From the NCBI GenBank assembly GCA_046328525.1, contig JAXLWK010000015.1, positions 1 to 64,000 on the forward strand: a stretch of DNA of 64,000 bases, given 5' to 3'. Below are positions 8,380-22,093 of the stretch, in pieces. Both the position numbers and the translations under genes were made by a program. Source of the stretch: JBDHWG01 sp046328525 (GTDB taxonomy: Bacteria; Chloroflexota; Anaerolineae; Epilineales; JAHCIE01). Each line of letters begins with the position of its first letter. Position 1 is the first letter of the stretch. The notes under the pieces are model-generated. The model searched no databases, was not told the DNA's origin, and saw nothing but the letters and a program-made list of their open reading frames with translations.

Positions 8380-9411
8380 ATGAAAGCTCTGATGAAAGTG
8401 GCGCGGGGTGAGGGGCACGTCGAGGTGCGCGACATCGCCGAGCCGTCGCCGCCGCCCGGCCACGTCATGCTCGCCGTGCGCGCGGCCGGCATCTGCGGCA
8501 CGGACCTGCACATCTACCACGACGAGTTCCCGACGCGCCCGCCGGTGGTCATGGGCCACGAGGTCGCCGGGCAGGTGGTGGAGCTGGGCGAGGGCGTCAC
8601 GCGGGTGGCCGTCGGCGAGCGGGTGACCAGCGAGACGTACTTCTCGACGTGCGGCGGCTGCCGCTACTGCCGCGCCGGCCAGCCCAATCTGTGCCTTGAG
8701 CGCCGCTCCATCGGCTCGGCGGTCAACGGCGGCTTCACGCGCTACCTCGTCGTCCCGGAGCGCAACCTGCACCGCCTGCCCGACGGGATAGACGACCAGG
8801 CCGGCGCGCTCACTGAGCCGCTGGCGTGCGTCGTCCACGGCGCGCTGGAGATGCCGCCCCTCACGCCGGGCGACCTGGCCGTCATCGCCGGGCCGGGCGC
8901 GATCGGCCTCCTGACGCTCCAGGTCGTGCGGGCGGCGGGCGCGCGAACGGTCGTTCTGGGCACGGACGCCGACGCGGGGCGGCTGGCCCTGGCGCAGCAG
9001 CTCGGCGCGGACTACGTAGTCAACGTCCAGGGGGAGGACCCGACGCCGCTGGTCATGGACCTGGGCGGCGGCTTCGGCGCGGATATTGTGTACGAGTGTT
9101 CCGGGGCGGGCGCGGCGGCGCAGCAGCTCCTGGGGCTTGTGCGGCGGCACGGGCAGTACGCGCAGATCGGGCTGTTCAGTGGGCCGGTGGCGTGGGACCT
9201 CAACCAGGTATGCTACAAGGAGCTACGGGTCACGGGGAGCAACGCCTCCGTGCCGAGCGCGTGGGAGCGGGCGCTGCGGCTGATGGAGAGCGGGCAGGTG
9301 AAGACGGGGCCGCTCATCAGCCACACCTTTGCCCTGGACGACTGGCGGCAGGCGTTCGACACGTTCGAGCGCCGCGAGGGCGTCAAGCTCATCTTCCGCC
9401 CGGATGCTTGA
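8380..9411 (+). CDS. Zinc-dependent alcohol/polyol/threonine dehydrogenase
   Basis: Medium-chain dehydrogenase/reductase of 343 residues using NAD(P) to oxidise a secondary alcohol, polyol or threonine. Catalytic zinc ligands Cys39 (GICGTD) and His60-Glu61 (GHEVAG) and the structural zinc cluster Cys91, Cys94, Cys97, Cys105 are all present. The Rossmann motif GPGAIGLLTLQVV is intact. It resembles sorbitol and L-threonine 3-dehydrogenases; substrate cannot be assigned. A GAAGGAAG ribosome-binding site precedes the ATG. The gene begins 93 bases after the IS element, which therefore sits in its upstream region and could affect its transcription. TATACT at 8345-8350 is a possible -10 but lacks a good -35. 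Confidence 0.88.
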   Translation: MKALMKVARGEGHVEVRDIAEPSPPPGHVMLAVRAAGICGTDLHIYHDEFPTRPPVVMGHEVAGQVVELGEGVTRVAVGERVTSETYFSTCGGCRYCRAGQPNLCLERRSIGSAVNGGFTRYLVVPERNLHRLPDGIDDQAGALTEPLACVVHGALEMPPLTPGDLAVIAGPGAIGLLTLQVVRAAGARTVVLGTDADAGRLALAQQLGADYVVNVQGEDPTPLVMDLGGGFGADIVYECSGAGAAAQQLLGLVRRHGQYAQIGLFSGPVAWDLNQVCYKELRVTGSNASVPSAWERALRLMESGQVKTGPLISHTFALDDWRQAFDTFERREGVKLIFRPDA

Positions 9412-9414
9412 CGC

Positions 9415-10134
9415 TCATTCGTCCAGGGCGACGCTGACCAGCAGCCTGGCCAGGTCGTCCACCGGCACGTCCTCGAACGACGCCAGCCCCCAATCGTCGG
9501 TCACGCCGACCTGCTCCCGATCGGGCGTCGCCAGCCCTACCTCGATGCCGCCCAGGTCGGGCCAGGCGCGGTCGGGCGGCTCGACGGTCACTTCGACCAG
9601 GCAGACATCCGGGCGCTGGGCGTCGCGGTACGCCGCCAGGCCGATGGGCAGATCCGGCGTCGGGTCGAGCGTCAGCAGCAGCTCGCTGTAGCGCCGCGTG
9701 TCCTGGGGCGCGCGCAGGGCCGCCGCCGAGGGCGCGGGGCGCAGGAGCGGCAGCAGGTCGGGCGACAGGGTGAGGGTCAGCCGCCCGCCGATGCGGCGGA
9801 AGGCGTCGCGCAGGCGGTCGGCCGGCGACTCCGCGCCGAGAAACGACAGGTCCGCCGCCGGGATGCGCGCCAGCGACGGCAGAGCGTTGGCGCGCGCCGC
9901 CCACTCGACGTCGTAGACGCGCGCGTAGGCCCCGCTGCATTCGAGGCAGGCGTCGAGGTGGAGCGCGATGGCCAGGTAGAGCGCCATGTAATCTTCGCCG
10001 TCGAGCTGCGCCGCCACATAGTCGGCGACATGCGCCAGGCAATCCGCGCACGTGTTTTCGTCGTATTGTGTTTCAATCGCTTCGATGAGCTTGTCTCGGC
10101 GCGCCTTCGCGTCGCCCAGTCCTGTTGTTGTCAT
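9415..10134 (-). CDS. Probable zinc-binding anti-sigma factor
   Basis: Protein of 239 residues with HLDACLEC, an exact Hx3Cx2C zinc-associated anti-sigma (ZAS) signature, near residue 60, and a second CxxC (CADC) near residue 30. It lies directly downstream (75 bases) of an ECF-like sigma factor gene on the same strand, the usual arrangement for a sigma/anti-sigma pair. The C-terminal part (about 90-239) is soluble, with no membrane segment, and is not recognised. By analogy with ZAS proteins it would bind the sigma factor in the cytoplasm and release it on a signal. The role is inferred from motif and context; a simple zinc-binding regulator is the alternative. Confidence 0.6.
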   Translation of the reverse strand: MTTTGLGDAKARRDKLIEAIETQYDENTCADCLAHVADYVAAQLDGEDYMALYLAIALHLDACLECSGAYARVYDVEWAARANALPSLARIPAADLSFLGAESPADRLRDAFRRIGGRLTLTLSPDLLPLLRPAPSAAALRAPQDTRRYSELLLTLDPTPDLPIGLAAYRDAQRPDVCLVEVTVEPPDRAWPDLGGIEVGLATPDREQVGVTDDWGLASFEDVPVDDLARLLVSVALDE

Positions 10135-10209
10135 TTCTCACGAACCCCCTCACTTGCAAGACGCGCGGCCCCGGCCGCACCTTTCCTCGTGGGCGTAAGG
10201 GACAGCGCG

Positions 10210-10818
10210 TCATGAGGGGCGAAGAAGCGCCCGTAGCGGCTCCCAATGCCGCAGCTTGTCAATATCCTTGGCGCGGGTCACCTGGATGTGGCTTGGCAGC
10301 ACTGTCTGCCCCAGGAGCGCGCCCTCTACCTGCGCCAGCTCCTCGTCGGGGCGATCCTCGATGTAGCGGCCCACGACGACGCGCCGCGACCTATCGCTGA
10401 TGGGCGCGCGGCGGATGGCCCGCGTCAGCTCGTCTTCATCCAGCACAGCGTCCACGCGCGGCGTCTCGTCCGGCGCGGGCAGCTCGCGCGACTCGTCATC
10501 GTCGTCGTCCGCCGCCACCTCCAGCCGCCGCCGTTTGCGTAGCTCGTCAATCGCGCGCGACGTGGTGATGCGCCGCGCCCACGCCTTGAACGCCGCCGGC
10601 TCGTGGACTTCGTGCAGTGAGGCGTGAATCTTGACCAGGGCCGCCTGGGCGCAGTCCTGGGCCAGGGCGTCGGCGTCGGGCTGGTCGCGGGTCACCTGGG
10701 TGGCGACGCGGAGGAGGTAGGGCCACAGGGCGCGGTAGGCGGCCTCCTGGGCGGGGCGGTCGCCCTGGCGCAGGGCATTATAAAGGTCAACACTGTCGGT
10801 GAGCGGTGGGTGGAACAT
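10210..10818 (-). CDS. RNA polymerase sigma factor, ECF-like
   Basis: Sigma-70 family factor of about 202 residues, the length of ECF factors. Region 2 is visible as LYNALRQGDRPAQEAAYRALWPYLLRVA followed in time by DALAQDCAQAALVKIHASL and FKAWARRITTSRAIDELRKRRR (region 2.3-2.4). Region 4 is less typical: SDRSRRVVVGRYIEDRPDEELAQ aligns with the start of a helix-turn-helix, ending TRAKDIDKLRH. An acidic linker (DDDDDESRE) separates the two. The ATG at 10818 was chosen because the upstream extension reads through a dispersed repeat. The anti-sigma candidate follows 75 bases downstream. Confidence 0.82.
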   Translation of the reverse strand: MFHPPLTDSVDLYNALRQGDRPAQEAAYRALWPYLLRVATQVTRDQPDADALAQDCAQAALVKIHASLHEVHEPAAFKAWARRITTSRAIDELRKRRRLEVAADDDDDESRELPAPDETPRVDAVLDEDELTRAIRRAPISDRSRRVVVGRYIEDRPDEELAQVEGALLGQTVLPSHIQVTRAKDIDKLRHWEPLRALLRPS

Positions 10819-10900
10819 AGGCTCCTGGTACAGGGCCTGGGCGGCCGGCCGTGTCCCACCATTATAACCGGCAAACGCCCGTCGGCCAACTGCCGCCAAG

Positions 10901-11002
10901 GCCCTCACCCCAAATTTCTCCCAAAATGGGAGAGGGGGCCAGAAGAGAGGATCGCCATTTCCCCCTCGCCCCTTGTGGGAGAGAGGGTCAGGGGGTGAGG
11001 GC
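10901..11002. repeat. Dispersed palindrome ending in CCCTCACCCC/GGGGTGAGGG
   Basis: Ends GCCCTCACCCC (10901-10911) and GGGGTGAGGGC (10992-11002) are inverted copies; internal segments such as CTCCCAAAATGGGAG also fold back. It lies between two minus-strand genes and supplies the last codons of the upstream kinase gene. A relative is at 34089-34178. Confidence 0.8.
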
Positions 11003-12544
11003 AATGTCGCCGTTCGTCGTTTGGGCAGCGCGGACTGTGGGCAGGAAGACGGTGACGGAGGTGCCGCGGCCGACCTCGCTGGACACGTCCACGCGGCCGC
11101 CGTGCGCCTCGACGATCTCGCGCACGATTGCCAGCCCCAGGCCGCTGCCGCCGTCGGAGCGGGCGCGGTTGCTGCGGTAGAAGCGCTCGAAGATGCGGTG
11201 GAGGTCTTCCGGCGGGATGCCCGGCCCGCTGTCGGTGACGGTGAAAGACAGCCCGCCCGGCGAGGGGCCGGCGGTCAGGTCTACGTGGCCGCCAGGCCCG
11301 GTGTACTTGAAGGCGTTGTCCAGGAGGTTGTTGAGGACCTGCTCCAGCCGCACCGGGTCGCCCCTGACCGTCGGCAGCCACGGCGGCATGTGATAGGTGA
11401 AGGCGACGCCGGCCGCCACCTGGCGCGGCGCGGCGGCGCGGGCTGCGCGGGTGAGCAGGTCGGCCATGTCTACGTCGGCCATGTTGAACGCCGCGATGCC
11501 GCCCTGGAGCCGCGCCAGGTCGAGCAGCTGCCCGATGAGGCGGCGCATGCGCTCAGACTCGGCGTAGATGATGTTCGCCGCCGAATGGTACTCCTCCATG
11601 CTGTGCAGCGAGCCGTCCACCATCGCCTGGGCGAAGCCTTCGATAGAGGTGAGGGGCGTCTTGAGGTCATGGGAAACGTTCACCAGGAAGTCGCGCTGCA
11701 TGCGGTGTGCCTTGTCCACCTCCTGGCTCATGGTGTTGAACGCGCGGCCCAACCGCGCGACCTCGTCGTCGCCTTTGACCGGGATCGTCTGCCCGTAGTC
11801 GCCGCGCGCCATCGCCTCCGTCGCGCGCGTGAGCTGGGCGACGGGCTTGGTAATCGAGCGCGCCAGCCAGTAGCCGAGGGCCGTCGCCAGGGCAAAGACG
11901 ATGACGCCGACAGTGAGCATCAGGCGCGTCAGGGTCGGCCAGGGCTGCGCCTCCGGCACGAACTGCACGACGCCGACGTAGGCGGGCGCGCCGGGCGCCT
12001 CCGGCGTGGCCGGGCGCGGCAGGGGCGCGACGGCGTAGACGAGGGATTGGTTGCCGAGGTCTATGCTGTTGGTGCGCGAGGGGAGCGCGACCTTCGGCAG
12101 CGCCAGTCCCCGCTGCGCCGGCTGCCCTGCGGCCGGCGGCTGGGCCGCGCCGTCGCTCGCGACTGGAGTGGGGCGCGGCGGCAGGTTGCCGATGGTCTGC
12201 CCGTCGAGGCTAGGGATGCGCTGGCCGTCGGGGGTGACGGTGCCGCCCAGGAAGTCTTCGATGATGCGGCCCTCGTCATCCAGCAGGACGACGTGGAGGC
12301 GGGCGAACCGCGCCTGGTTGCGAATCTGGTTGCGAATATCGGTCATGGACTGGCCGTTGGCGAGGCCGGTCTGCACGCGGTCCGCCACAGCCGCCGCGCG
12401 CCCGCGCATGAACGCCTCGACCGCCTGTAGCTCACGGCGGTTGAACGCGGTCACGGCGACCACGGTCACGATGGTGAGCGAGAAGGCGATGATGAGGGCA
12501 TAGCTCAGGATCAGCTTGGCTTCGAGCGATTTCAAGAAGGACAT
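10988..12544 (-). CDS. Membrane sensor histidine kinase with HAMP domain
   Basis: Sensor kinase of 518 residues. Two membrane segments (about 11-31 and 212-232) enclose a periplasmic sensor domain with a Pro-rich loop; a HAMP linker follows (about 235-285), then HisKA with NVSHDLKTPLTSIEGFAQ (phospho-acceptor His about 292) and a HATPase with NLLDNAFKY, DSGPGIPPEDL and GSGLGLAIVREIVEAHGG. All nucleotide-binding boxes are intact. No response regulator is adjacent: the neighbours are the ECF sigma gene downstream and the divergent fhs gene. The final residues ALTP and the stop codon are contributed by a dispersed repeat, which suggests the original C-terminus was altered. Signal unknown. Confidence 0.92.
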   Translation of the reverse strand: MSFLKSLEAKLILSYALIIAFSLTIVTVVAVTAFNRRELQAVEAFMRGRAAAVADRVQTGLANGQSMTDIRNQIRNQARFARLHVVLLDDEGRIIEDFLGGTVTPDGQRIPSLDGQTIGNLPPRPTPVASDGAAQPPAAGQPAQRGLALPKVALPSRTNSIDLGNQSLVYAVAPLPRPATPEAPGAPAYVGVVQFVPEAQPWPTLTRLMLTVGVIVFALATALGYWLARSITKPVAQLTRATEAMARGDYGQTIPVKGDDEVARLGRAFNTMSQEVDKAHRMQRDFLVNVSHDLKTPLTSIEGFAQAMVDGSLHSMEEYHSAANIIYAESERMRRLIGQLLDLARLQGGIAAFNMADVDMADLLTRAARAAAPRQVAAGVAFTYHMPPWLPTVRGDPVRLEQVLNNLLDNAFKYTGPGGHVDLTAGPSPGGLSFTVTDSGPGIPPEDLHRIFERFYRSNRARSDGGSGLGLAIVREIVEAHGGRVDVSSEVGRGTSVTVFLPTVRAAQTTNGDIALTP

Positions 12545-12558
12545 ACTACCTCGTCCGA

Positions 12559-12609
12559 GTCATTGCGACACCCGCACGCCGTCCCATGGCATTGGGGTCT
12601 CGCAATGAC
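12559..12609. repeat. Palindromic repeat GTCATTGCGA
   Basis: GTCATTGCGA (12559-12568) and its exact complement (12600-12609) are separated by 31 bases in the intergenic region between the kinase and fhs. A longer relative with the same ends occurs at 38618-38694. Confidence 0.8.
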
Positions 12610-12672
12610 TTTTCATAATGGTACTCTCATTTAGGGGCCGTGAATAGCTGCCAGTGTAAACAGTCTGTAAAA

Positions 12673-12701
12673 TTGAATTTGAGGATAGCGGGGAGTATAC
12701 T
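12673..12701 (+). promoter_or_regulatory. Sigma-70-type promoter of fhs-folD operon
   Basis: TTGAAT (12673-12678), 17-base spacer, TATACT (12696-12701). The start codon of fhs at 12760 is about 50 bases beyond the expected transcription start. Confidence 0.75.
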
Positions 12702-12759
12702 GGACGCGGGCGCCATGACGCGCCCTTCACTATCTCACTCAGCGTCGAGGAGGTTCTAC

Positions 12760-14463
12760 ATGGGAGAGGTCCCCAGTGACCTGGCGATTGCCCAGGCCGC
12801 GAAGCTACAGCCAATCGAGGATATTGCGGCCCGGCTCGGCCTCGCGCCGGACGAGATTGACCCCTATGGCCGCACAATCGCCAAAATCAGCCTCAGTGTG
12901 TTGGAGCGCTTGCAGGATCGCCCCAACGGCAAGTATATTGATGTGACGGCTATCACGCCGACCCCGCTGGGCGAGGGCAAGACCTTGACCACCGTCGGAT
13001 TGGGGCAGGCGCTGAGCGCCATCGGCAAGCGCACGGTCATCGCCCTGCGCCAGCCGAGCATGGGGCCTGTGTTCGGCATCAAGGGTGGCGCGGCGGGCGG
13101 CGGCTACAGCCAGGTCGTGCCGATGGAGCAGTTCAACCTCCATTCCACCGGCGATTTCCACGCCGTCGGCGCGGCCCACAACCTCCTGGCCGCCGCCCTC
13201 GACGCGAGCCTCTTCCACGGCAACCCCCTCGACATTGACGTCACCGACGTGACCTGGCCGCGGGTCATGGACATGAACGAGCGCGCCCTGCGCGAGATCG
13301 TCATCGGCCTCGGCGGCCGCACCAACGGCGTCCCGCGCCAGAGCCGCTTCGACATCACCTCGGCGTCGGAGGTCATGGCCGTCCTGGCCCTGTCCAACGG
13401 CCTGTTCGACATGAAGGAGCGCCTGGGAAACATCGTCGTCGGCCTCAACCGCCAGGGCAAGGCCGTGACGGCGCGGGACCTGGGCGTCAACGGCGCGATG
13501 GCCGTGCTCCTCAAGGACGCCCTCAAGCCCAACCTGTTCCAGACCCTCGAAGGCACGCCCGTCCTCGTCCACGCCGGCCCGTTCGGCAACATCGCCCACG
13601 GCAACAACTCCATCCTCGCCGACAAGATCGCCCTCAAGCTCGGCGACTACGTCGTCACTGAGAGCGGCTTCGCCGCCGACCTGGGGATGGAGAAGTTCAT
13701 GGACATCAAGTGCCGCTACAGCGGCCTGACGCCGGATGCCGTCGTCCTCGTAGCGACGGTGCGCGCGCTCAAGATGCACGGTGGCGCGGGGCGCGTCGTC
13801 GCGGGCAAGCCGCTGCCCAAGGAGCTGGTGGAGGAAAACCTGCCGGCGCTGGAGAAGGGTGCGGCCAACCTGGTCAAGCACATCCAGAACGCGCGGCAGT
13901 ACGGCGTGCCCGTGGTCGTCGCTGTCAACCGCTTCACCCAGGACACGGACCGCGAGCTGGAGCTGGTGCGCCAGATCGCGCAGGCGGCCGGCGCCGAGGG
14001 CGCGCATGTGTCGGATGTCTGGGCGCGGGGCGGCGCGGGCGGCACGGAGCTGGCGGAGGCGATGGTGGCGGCGTGTGACAAGCCGAAGGACTTCCAGTTC
14101 CTCTACCCGCTGGACATCCCCATCAAGGACAAGATTCACGCGATTGCGACGCGCATCTACGGCGCGTCGGGCGTGGAGTATACATCGGACGCGGAGCGCG
14201 CCATCAAGCGCTACACCGAGCTGGGCTTCGGCGGCCTCCCCATCTGCATGGCGAAGACGCACCTGAGCATCTCCCACGAGCCGACGTGGAAGGGCGCGCC
14301 GTCGGGCTACGTCCTGCCCATCCGCGAGGTGCGCGCGTCGGTTGGGGCCGGGTTCCTGGTGCCGCTGTGCGGTGAGATCATGACCATGCCGGGCCTCGGC
14401 TCCAAGCCCGCTTTCCTCAATATTGACATTGACGCCAACGGCAACACCGTCGGCCTGTTCTAG
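12760..14463 (+). CDS. fhs: Formate--tetrahydrofolate ligase
   Basis: ATP-dependent synthesis of 10-formyltetrahydrofolate from formate and tetrahydrofolate in the cytoplasm. The 567-residue protein has the usual family length and the ATP loop TPLGEGKT (residues 68-75), plus family blocks QPSMGPVFGIKGGAAGGGYSQV (abbreviated here by its ends QPSMGP and GGYSQV), FNLHSTGDFHA, FGNIAHGN and the C-terminal GEIMTMPGLG. GAGGAGGT precedes the ATG. It is followed after 13 bases by folD, giving the route formate to 10-formyl-, 5,10-methenyl- and 5,10-methylene-THF. Together with the selenocysteine formate dehydrogenase elsewhere in the window it could assimilate formate, or release formate in the reverse direction. 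Confidence 0.97.
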   Translation: MGEVPSDLAIAQAAKLQPIEDIAARLGLAPDEIDPYGRTIAKISLSVLERLQDRPNGKYIDVTAITPTPLGEGKTLTTVGLGQALSAIGKRTVIALRQPSMGPVFGIKGGAAGGGYSQVVPMEQFNLHSTGDFHAVGAAHNLLAAALDASLFHGNPLDIDVTDVTWPRVMDMNERALREIVIGLGGRTNGVPRQSRFDITSASEVMAVLALSNGLFDMKERLGNIVVGLNRQGKAVTARDLGVNGAMAVLLKDALKPNLFQTLEGTPVLVHAGPFGNIAHGNNSILADKIALKLGDYVVTESGFAADLGMEKFMDIKCRYSGLTPDAVVLVATVRALKMHGGAGRVVAGKPLPKELVEENLPALEKGAANLVKHIQNARQYGVPVVVAVNRFTQDTDRELELVRQIAQAAGAEGAHVSDVWARGGAGGTELAEAMVAACDKPKDFQFLYPLDIPIKDKIHAIATRIYGASGVEYTSDAERAIKRYTELGFGGLPICMAKTHLSISHEPTWKGAPSGYVLPIREVRASVGAGFLVPLCGEIMTMPGLGSKPAFLNIDIDANGNTVGLF

Positions 14464-14476
14464 ACCAGGAGTGACA

Positions 14477-15352
14477 ATGACCGCTCAGATTCTCGATGGC
14501 AAGGCGCTGGCCGCCCAGATCCGCGGCGAAGTGGCCGAGGGCGTCGCCGAGTACACCCAGCAGTACGGTATCCCGCCCGGCCTGGCCGTGATCCTCGTCG
14601 GCGACAACCCCGCCAGCGTCACCTACGTCAACAACAAGGCCAAGTCCAGCGCCGAGGTGGGCATCAACTCCCAGGTGTTCCGGCTGCCGGCCGACACGAC
14701 GGAGGGCGCGGTGCTGGACCTCATCGCGCGCCTCAACGCGGACCCGGCCGTCAACGGCCTGTTCGCCCAGCTTCCGCTGCCGCCGCACATGAACCCCATC
14801 CGCATCCAGAGTGCGATTGACCCGGCGAAGGACGTAGACGGCCTCAACCCCATCTCCGTCGGCCGGCTGTGGATTGGCGAGGAGACGCTCCTGCCCGCCA
14901 CCCCGTCGGGCATTCTGGAGATGCTCAAACGCGGCGGCTTTCCGCTCAAGGGCAAGCGCGCCGTCGTCGTCGGCCGCAGCACGATCGTCGGCAAGCCCGT
15001 CGCCGCGCTCTTGCTGGCCGAGCACGCCACGGTCACGATGGCCCACTCGCGCAGCGTGCCCCTGGGCGACGTGACACGCGAGGCGGACATCCTGGTCGTC
15101 GCCATCGGCAAGGCAGAGCTGGTCACGGGTGACATGATCAAGCCGGGGGCCGTGGTGATTGATGTCGGCATGAACCGCGTCGAGGACGCGACCAAGAAGG
15201 CGGGCTTCCGCAACGTCGGCGACGTGCAGTTCTCCACAGCGGTGGAGGTGGCGGGCGCTATCACGCCGGTGCCGGGCGGTGTCGGCCCGCTGACCATCGC
15301 CATGCTCCTGGTCAACACCCTCACGGCGGCGCGCCGCCAGCGGCGAGGGTAG
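14477..15352 (+). CDS. folD: Bifunctional methylene-THF dehydrogenase/cyclohydrolase
   Basis: FolD interconverts 5,10-methylene-, 5,10-methenyl- and 10-formyl-THF with NADP. The 291-residue protein carries the catalytic pair Tyr50 and Lys54 (YVNNKAK), DPAKDVDGLNP, the family signature PATPSGILEML and the NADP-loop VVVGRSTIVGKPVAALLL. PGGVGPLTIAMLL near the end is the second family signature. Starts 13 bases after fhs with an AGGAGTGA ribosome-binding site, and is followed after 3 bases by the dipeptidase gene, so the three are one operon. Confidence 0.97.
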   Translation: MTAQILDGKALAAQIRGEVAEGVAEYTQQYGIPPGLAVILVGDNPASVTYVNNKAKSSAEVGINSQVFRLPADTTEGAVLDLIARLNADPAVNGLFAQLPLPPHMNPIRIQSAIDPAKDVDGLNPISVGRLWIGEETLLPATPSGILEMLKRGGFPLKGKRAVVVGRSTIVGKPVAALLLAEHATVTMAHSRSVPLGDVTREADILVVAIGKAELVTGDMIKPGAVVIDVGMNRVEDATKKAGFRNVGDVQFSTAVEVAGAITPVPGGVGPLTIAMLLVNTLTAARRQRRG

Positions 15353-15355
15353 GCT

Positions 15356-16396
15356 ATGGCCGCTCAAGAGCCGCTCGACGCCCTCATCGCTCGCCTGCAA
15401 TCGCCGGGCGTGGTGGACATGCACTTCGACCTGTTGATGGATCTGTACGAGAAGCGGCGGCGCCGCAACGTCCTGCGCGACGACCACCTGGCGTCCCTGC
15501 GCGCCGGGGACATGGGCGTCGTCGCGGCGGCCATCTACCTGCTGGAGGGCTACCTGCCGGAGATGGCGCTGCGCGTGGCGCTGGACCAAATCGCGCGGCT
15601 GTATATCGAGGTCGAGGGGAGCCGGGACTTTGCCATCTGCCGCACGTATGCCGAGATCGAGGCGGCGCGGCAGGCCGGCAAAATTGCCTTCCTCATCACG
15701 ATGGAGGGCATCGAGCCGTTCGGCAACGACATCTCCCTGCTGCGCGCGTTCTACGAGCTGGGCGTGCGGATGATCGGCCTGACCCACGCCCGCCGCAACT
15801 ACGCCGCCGACGGCGCGATCTTCGCGCCCCAGGGATCGTCGCGCCAGGGGCTGACGGCGTTCGGGCGCGAGGTGGTGCGCGAGTGCGAGCGGCTGGGCGT
15901 CCTCCTGGACATGGCGCACATCAACCCCGCCGGCTTCGACGACATCCTGGCGCAGACCACGCGCCCCGTCGTCATCTCCCACACGAACTCGCGCCGCTAC
16001 TACGACATCGAGCGCAACGTGACGGACGAGCAGGTCAAGGCGGTGGGGGCGCGCGGTGGGGTCATCGGCGTCAACGCGACCCTGGTCAGCCGCGACCCGG
16101 ACGGCGCGACGATTGACCGCTTCGTGGATCACATCGCGCACATCGCGGGCCTCATCGGCATGGACGGCGTGGCCCTCGGCTTCGACTACTTCAAGAGCCT
16201 GTACGAAGCGCTGCCGGAGGCGGAAAAGGAGCACATCCGCACCTCGATGACCGAGATTTCCATCATTCCGGACCTCTCGTACCACGCCGACACGCGGAAC
16301 CTGACGCACGCGCTCATCGAGCGTGGCTTCAGCGACGAGGACATCGGCAAGATTCTGTACGGCAACTGGATGCGCCTCCTGCGCGAGATGCTCTAG
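15356..16396 (+). CDS. M19 family membrane-type dipeptidase
   Basis: Zinc dipeptidase of the amidohydrolase superfamily (renal dipeptidase group), 346 residues. Metal ligands are visible as DMHFD (about residue 21), the bridging Glu in ITMEGIEP, and His in GLTHARRN and VISHTNSR; LGFDYF near the end matches the conserved Asp-containing segment. The first motif is DMHFD, a variant of the usual D-x-H-x-D. Despite the family name no signal peptide is seen, so it is probably cytoplasmic. Bacterial members hydrolyse D- or L-dipeptides; the link to folate genes is positional only. Confidence 0.9.
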   Translation: MAAQEPLDALIARLQSPGVVDMHFDLLMDLYEKRRRRNVLRDDHLASLRAGDMGVVAAAIYLLEGYLPEMALRVALDQIARLYIEVEGSRDFAICRTYAEIEAARQAGKIAFLITMEGIEPFGNDISLLRAFYELGVRMIGLTHARRNYAADGAIFAPQGSSRQGLTAFGREVVRECERLGVLLDMAHINPAGFDDILAQTTRPVVISHTNSRRYYDIERNVTDEQVKAVGARGGVIGVNATLVSRDPDGATIDRFVDHIAHIAGLIGMDGVALGFDYFKSLYEALPEAEKEHIRTSMTEISIIPDLSYHADTRNLTHALIERGFSDEDIGKILYGNWMRLLREML

Positions 16397-16406
16397 GCAA
16401 ATGACA

Positions 16407-16438
16407 CGTGGCCCCGGCTGAAGTTAGCCGGGGCCACG
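16407..16438. terminator. 13-bp perfect hairpin between dipeptidase gene and 5S rRNA
   Basis: CGTGGCCCCGGCT (16407-16419) pairs with 16426-16438 around a 6-base loop. It separates the plus-strand folate operon from the end of the minus-strand rRNA operon and can serve both directions, although neither side has a long T-run. Confidence 0.75.
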
Positions 16439-16450
16439 ATGATTGCGAAG

Positions 16451-16566
<116 letters not shown>

Positions 16567-16689
16567 CGATCTCACGATGTGAGGTGCATGCGTGTGGCAC
16601 GCAAAGAACTGAACAGCACGGTATCGTCGTAACTCAGGAGGCCGAAGCCTCGGTTGTGTAGGGTGTACTCAAGGTGAGAAGAGAAGAAC

Positions 16690-21538
<4,849 letters not shown>

Positions 21539-21796
21539 TCACTCTTCCAACGCTACTCCCGTAGCGCTTAGGCTCTCTTATTGACGGTCTGGCTGCCAGT
21601 CTCCCAGTTCCCTGGTGACTAGCTTGCTGTCTCTGTCACTCTTCAGTTGTTAAGGTCGCTCGAACACACAAAGGCCTGGCGCGTGGCCAGGCCGCTTCAA
21701 GAGCTGTCTGGTCTCCCTACTCGCCTATCGCTTTGTTCGCCTCACGCTGTTGTGCACCAGGTGCTCCTCGCGGGCTGTGTCCCTCAAGCGTCGGGT

Positions 21797-21825
21797 AGTA
21801 TACTCTACTTCCCGCCCCTTGTCAA
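21797..21825 (-). promoter_or_regulatory. rRNA operon promoter
   Basis: TTGACA (21825-21820), 17-base spacer, TATACT (21802-21797) on the minus strand, a near-perfect sigma-70 consensus. A GC-rich hairpin (21673-21680 with 21686-21693) lies in the transcribed leader. Confidence 0.9.
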
Positions 21826-21963
21826 GCCGGGGAGGATGCTTTTTCATCTCTCACCCGCCCTGATTAGGATGCGTTCACGCGGCGTTTCTTACGCCCGATG
21901 CGCGCCCTCTTGCGTCAACTCGTGGCCCGCCTCCCGCTACGCCGCCTCGCGCGTTGGGGGGGT

Positions 21964-22064
21964 GGACCACGAATGCCACGAAAGGGCGCGAAGGACGCGA
22001 AAGGGTTGGGCGCGCGTCGTCACTTTCGCGCGTTTCGCGTCCCTTTTCGCGCCTTTCGTGGTCC
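21964..22064. repeat. Dispersed inverted repeat with CACGAAAGG / CCTTTCGTG
   Basis: Arms 21964-22003 and 22023-22064 are complementary with a few mismatches (GGACCACGAA outer end, GGACGCGAAAG inner end). It sits between the rRNA promoter and the glycosyltransferase gene. Related words (GACCACGAAGG, GCGCGAAAGG) occur at about 38405-38425. Confidence 0.8.
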
Positions 22065-22093
22065 AAAGGCCTCGTGGTCCGAACTTGCCGGCT

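Noticed and set aside
14417..16309. Long open frame (630 codons) opposite folD and the dipeptidase
   Set aside because: A shadow frame typical of GC-rich DNA; Arg/His/Asp-rich composition, no start signal, and it overlaps two recognised genes.
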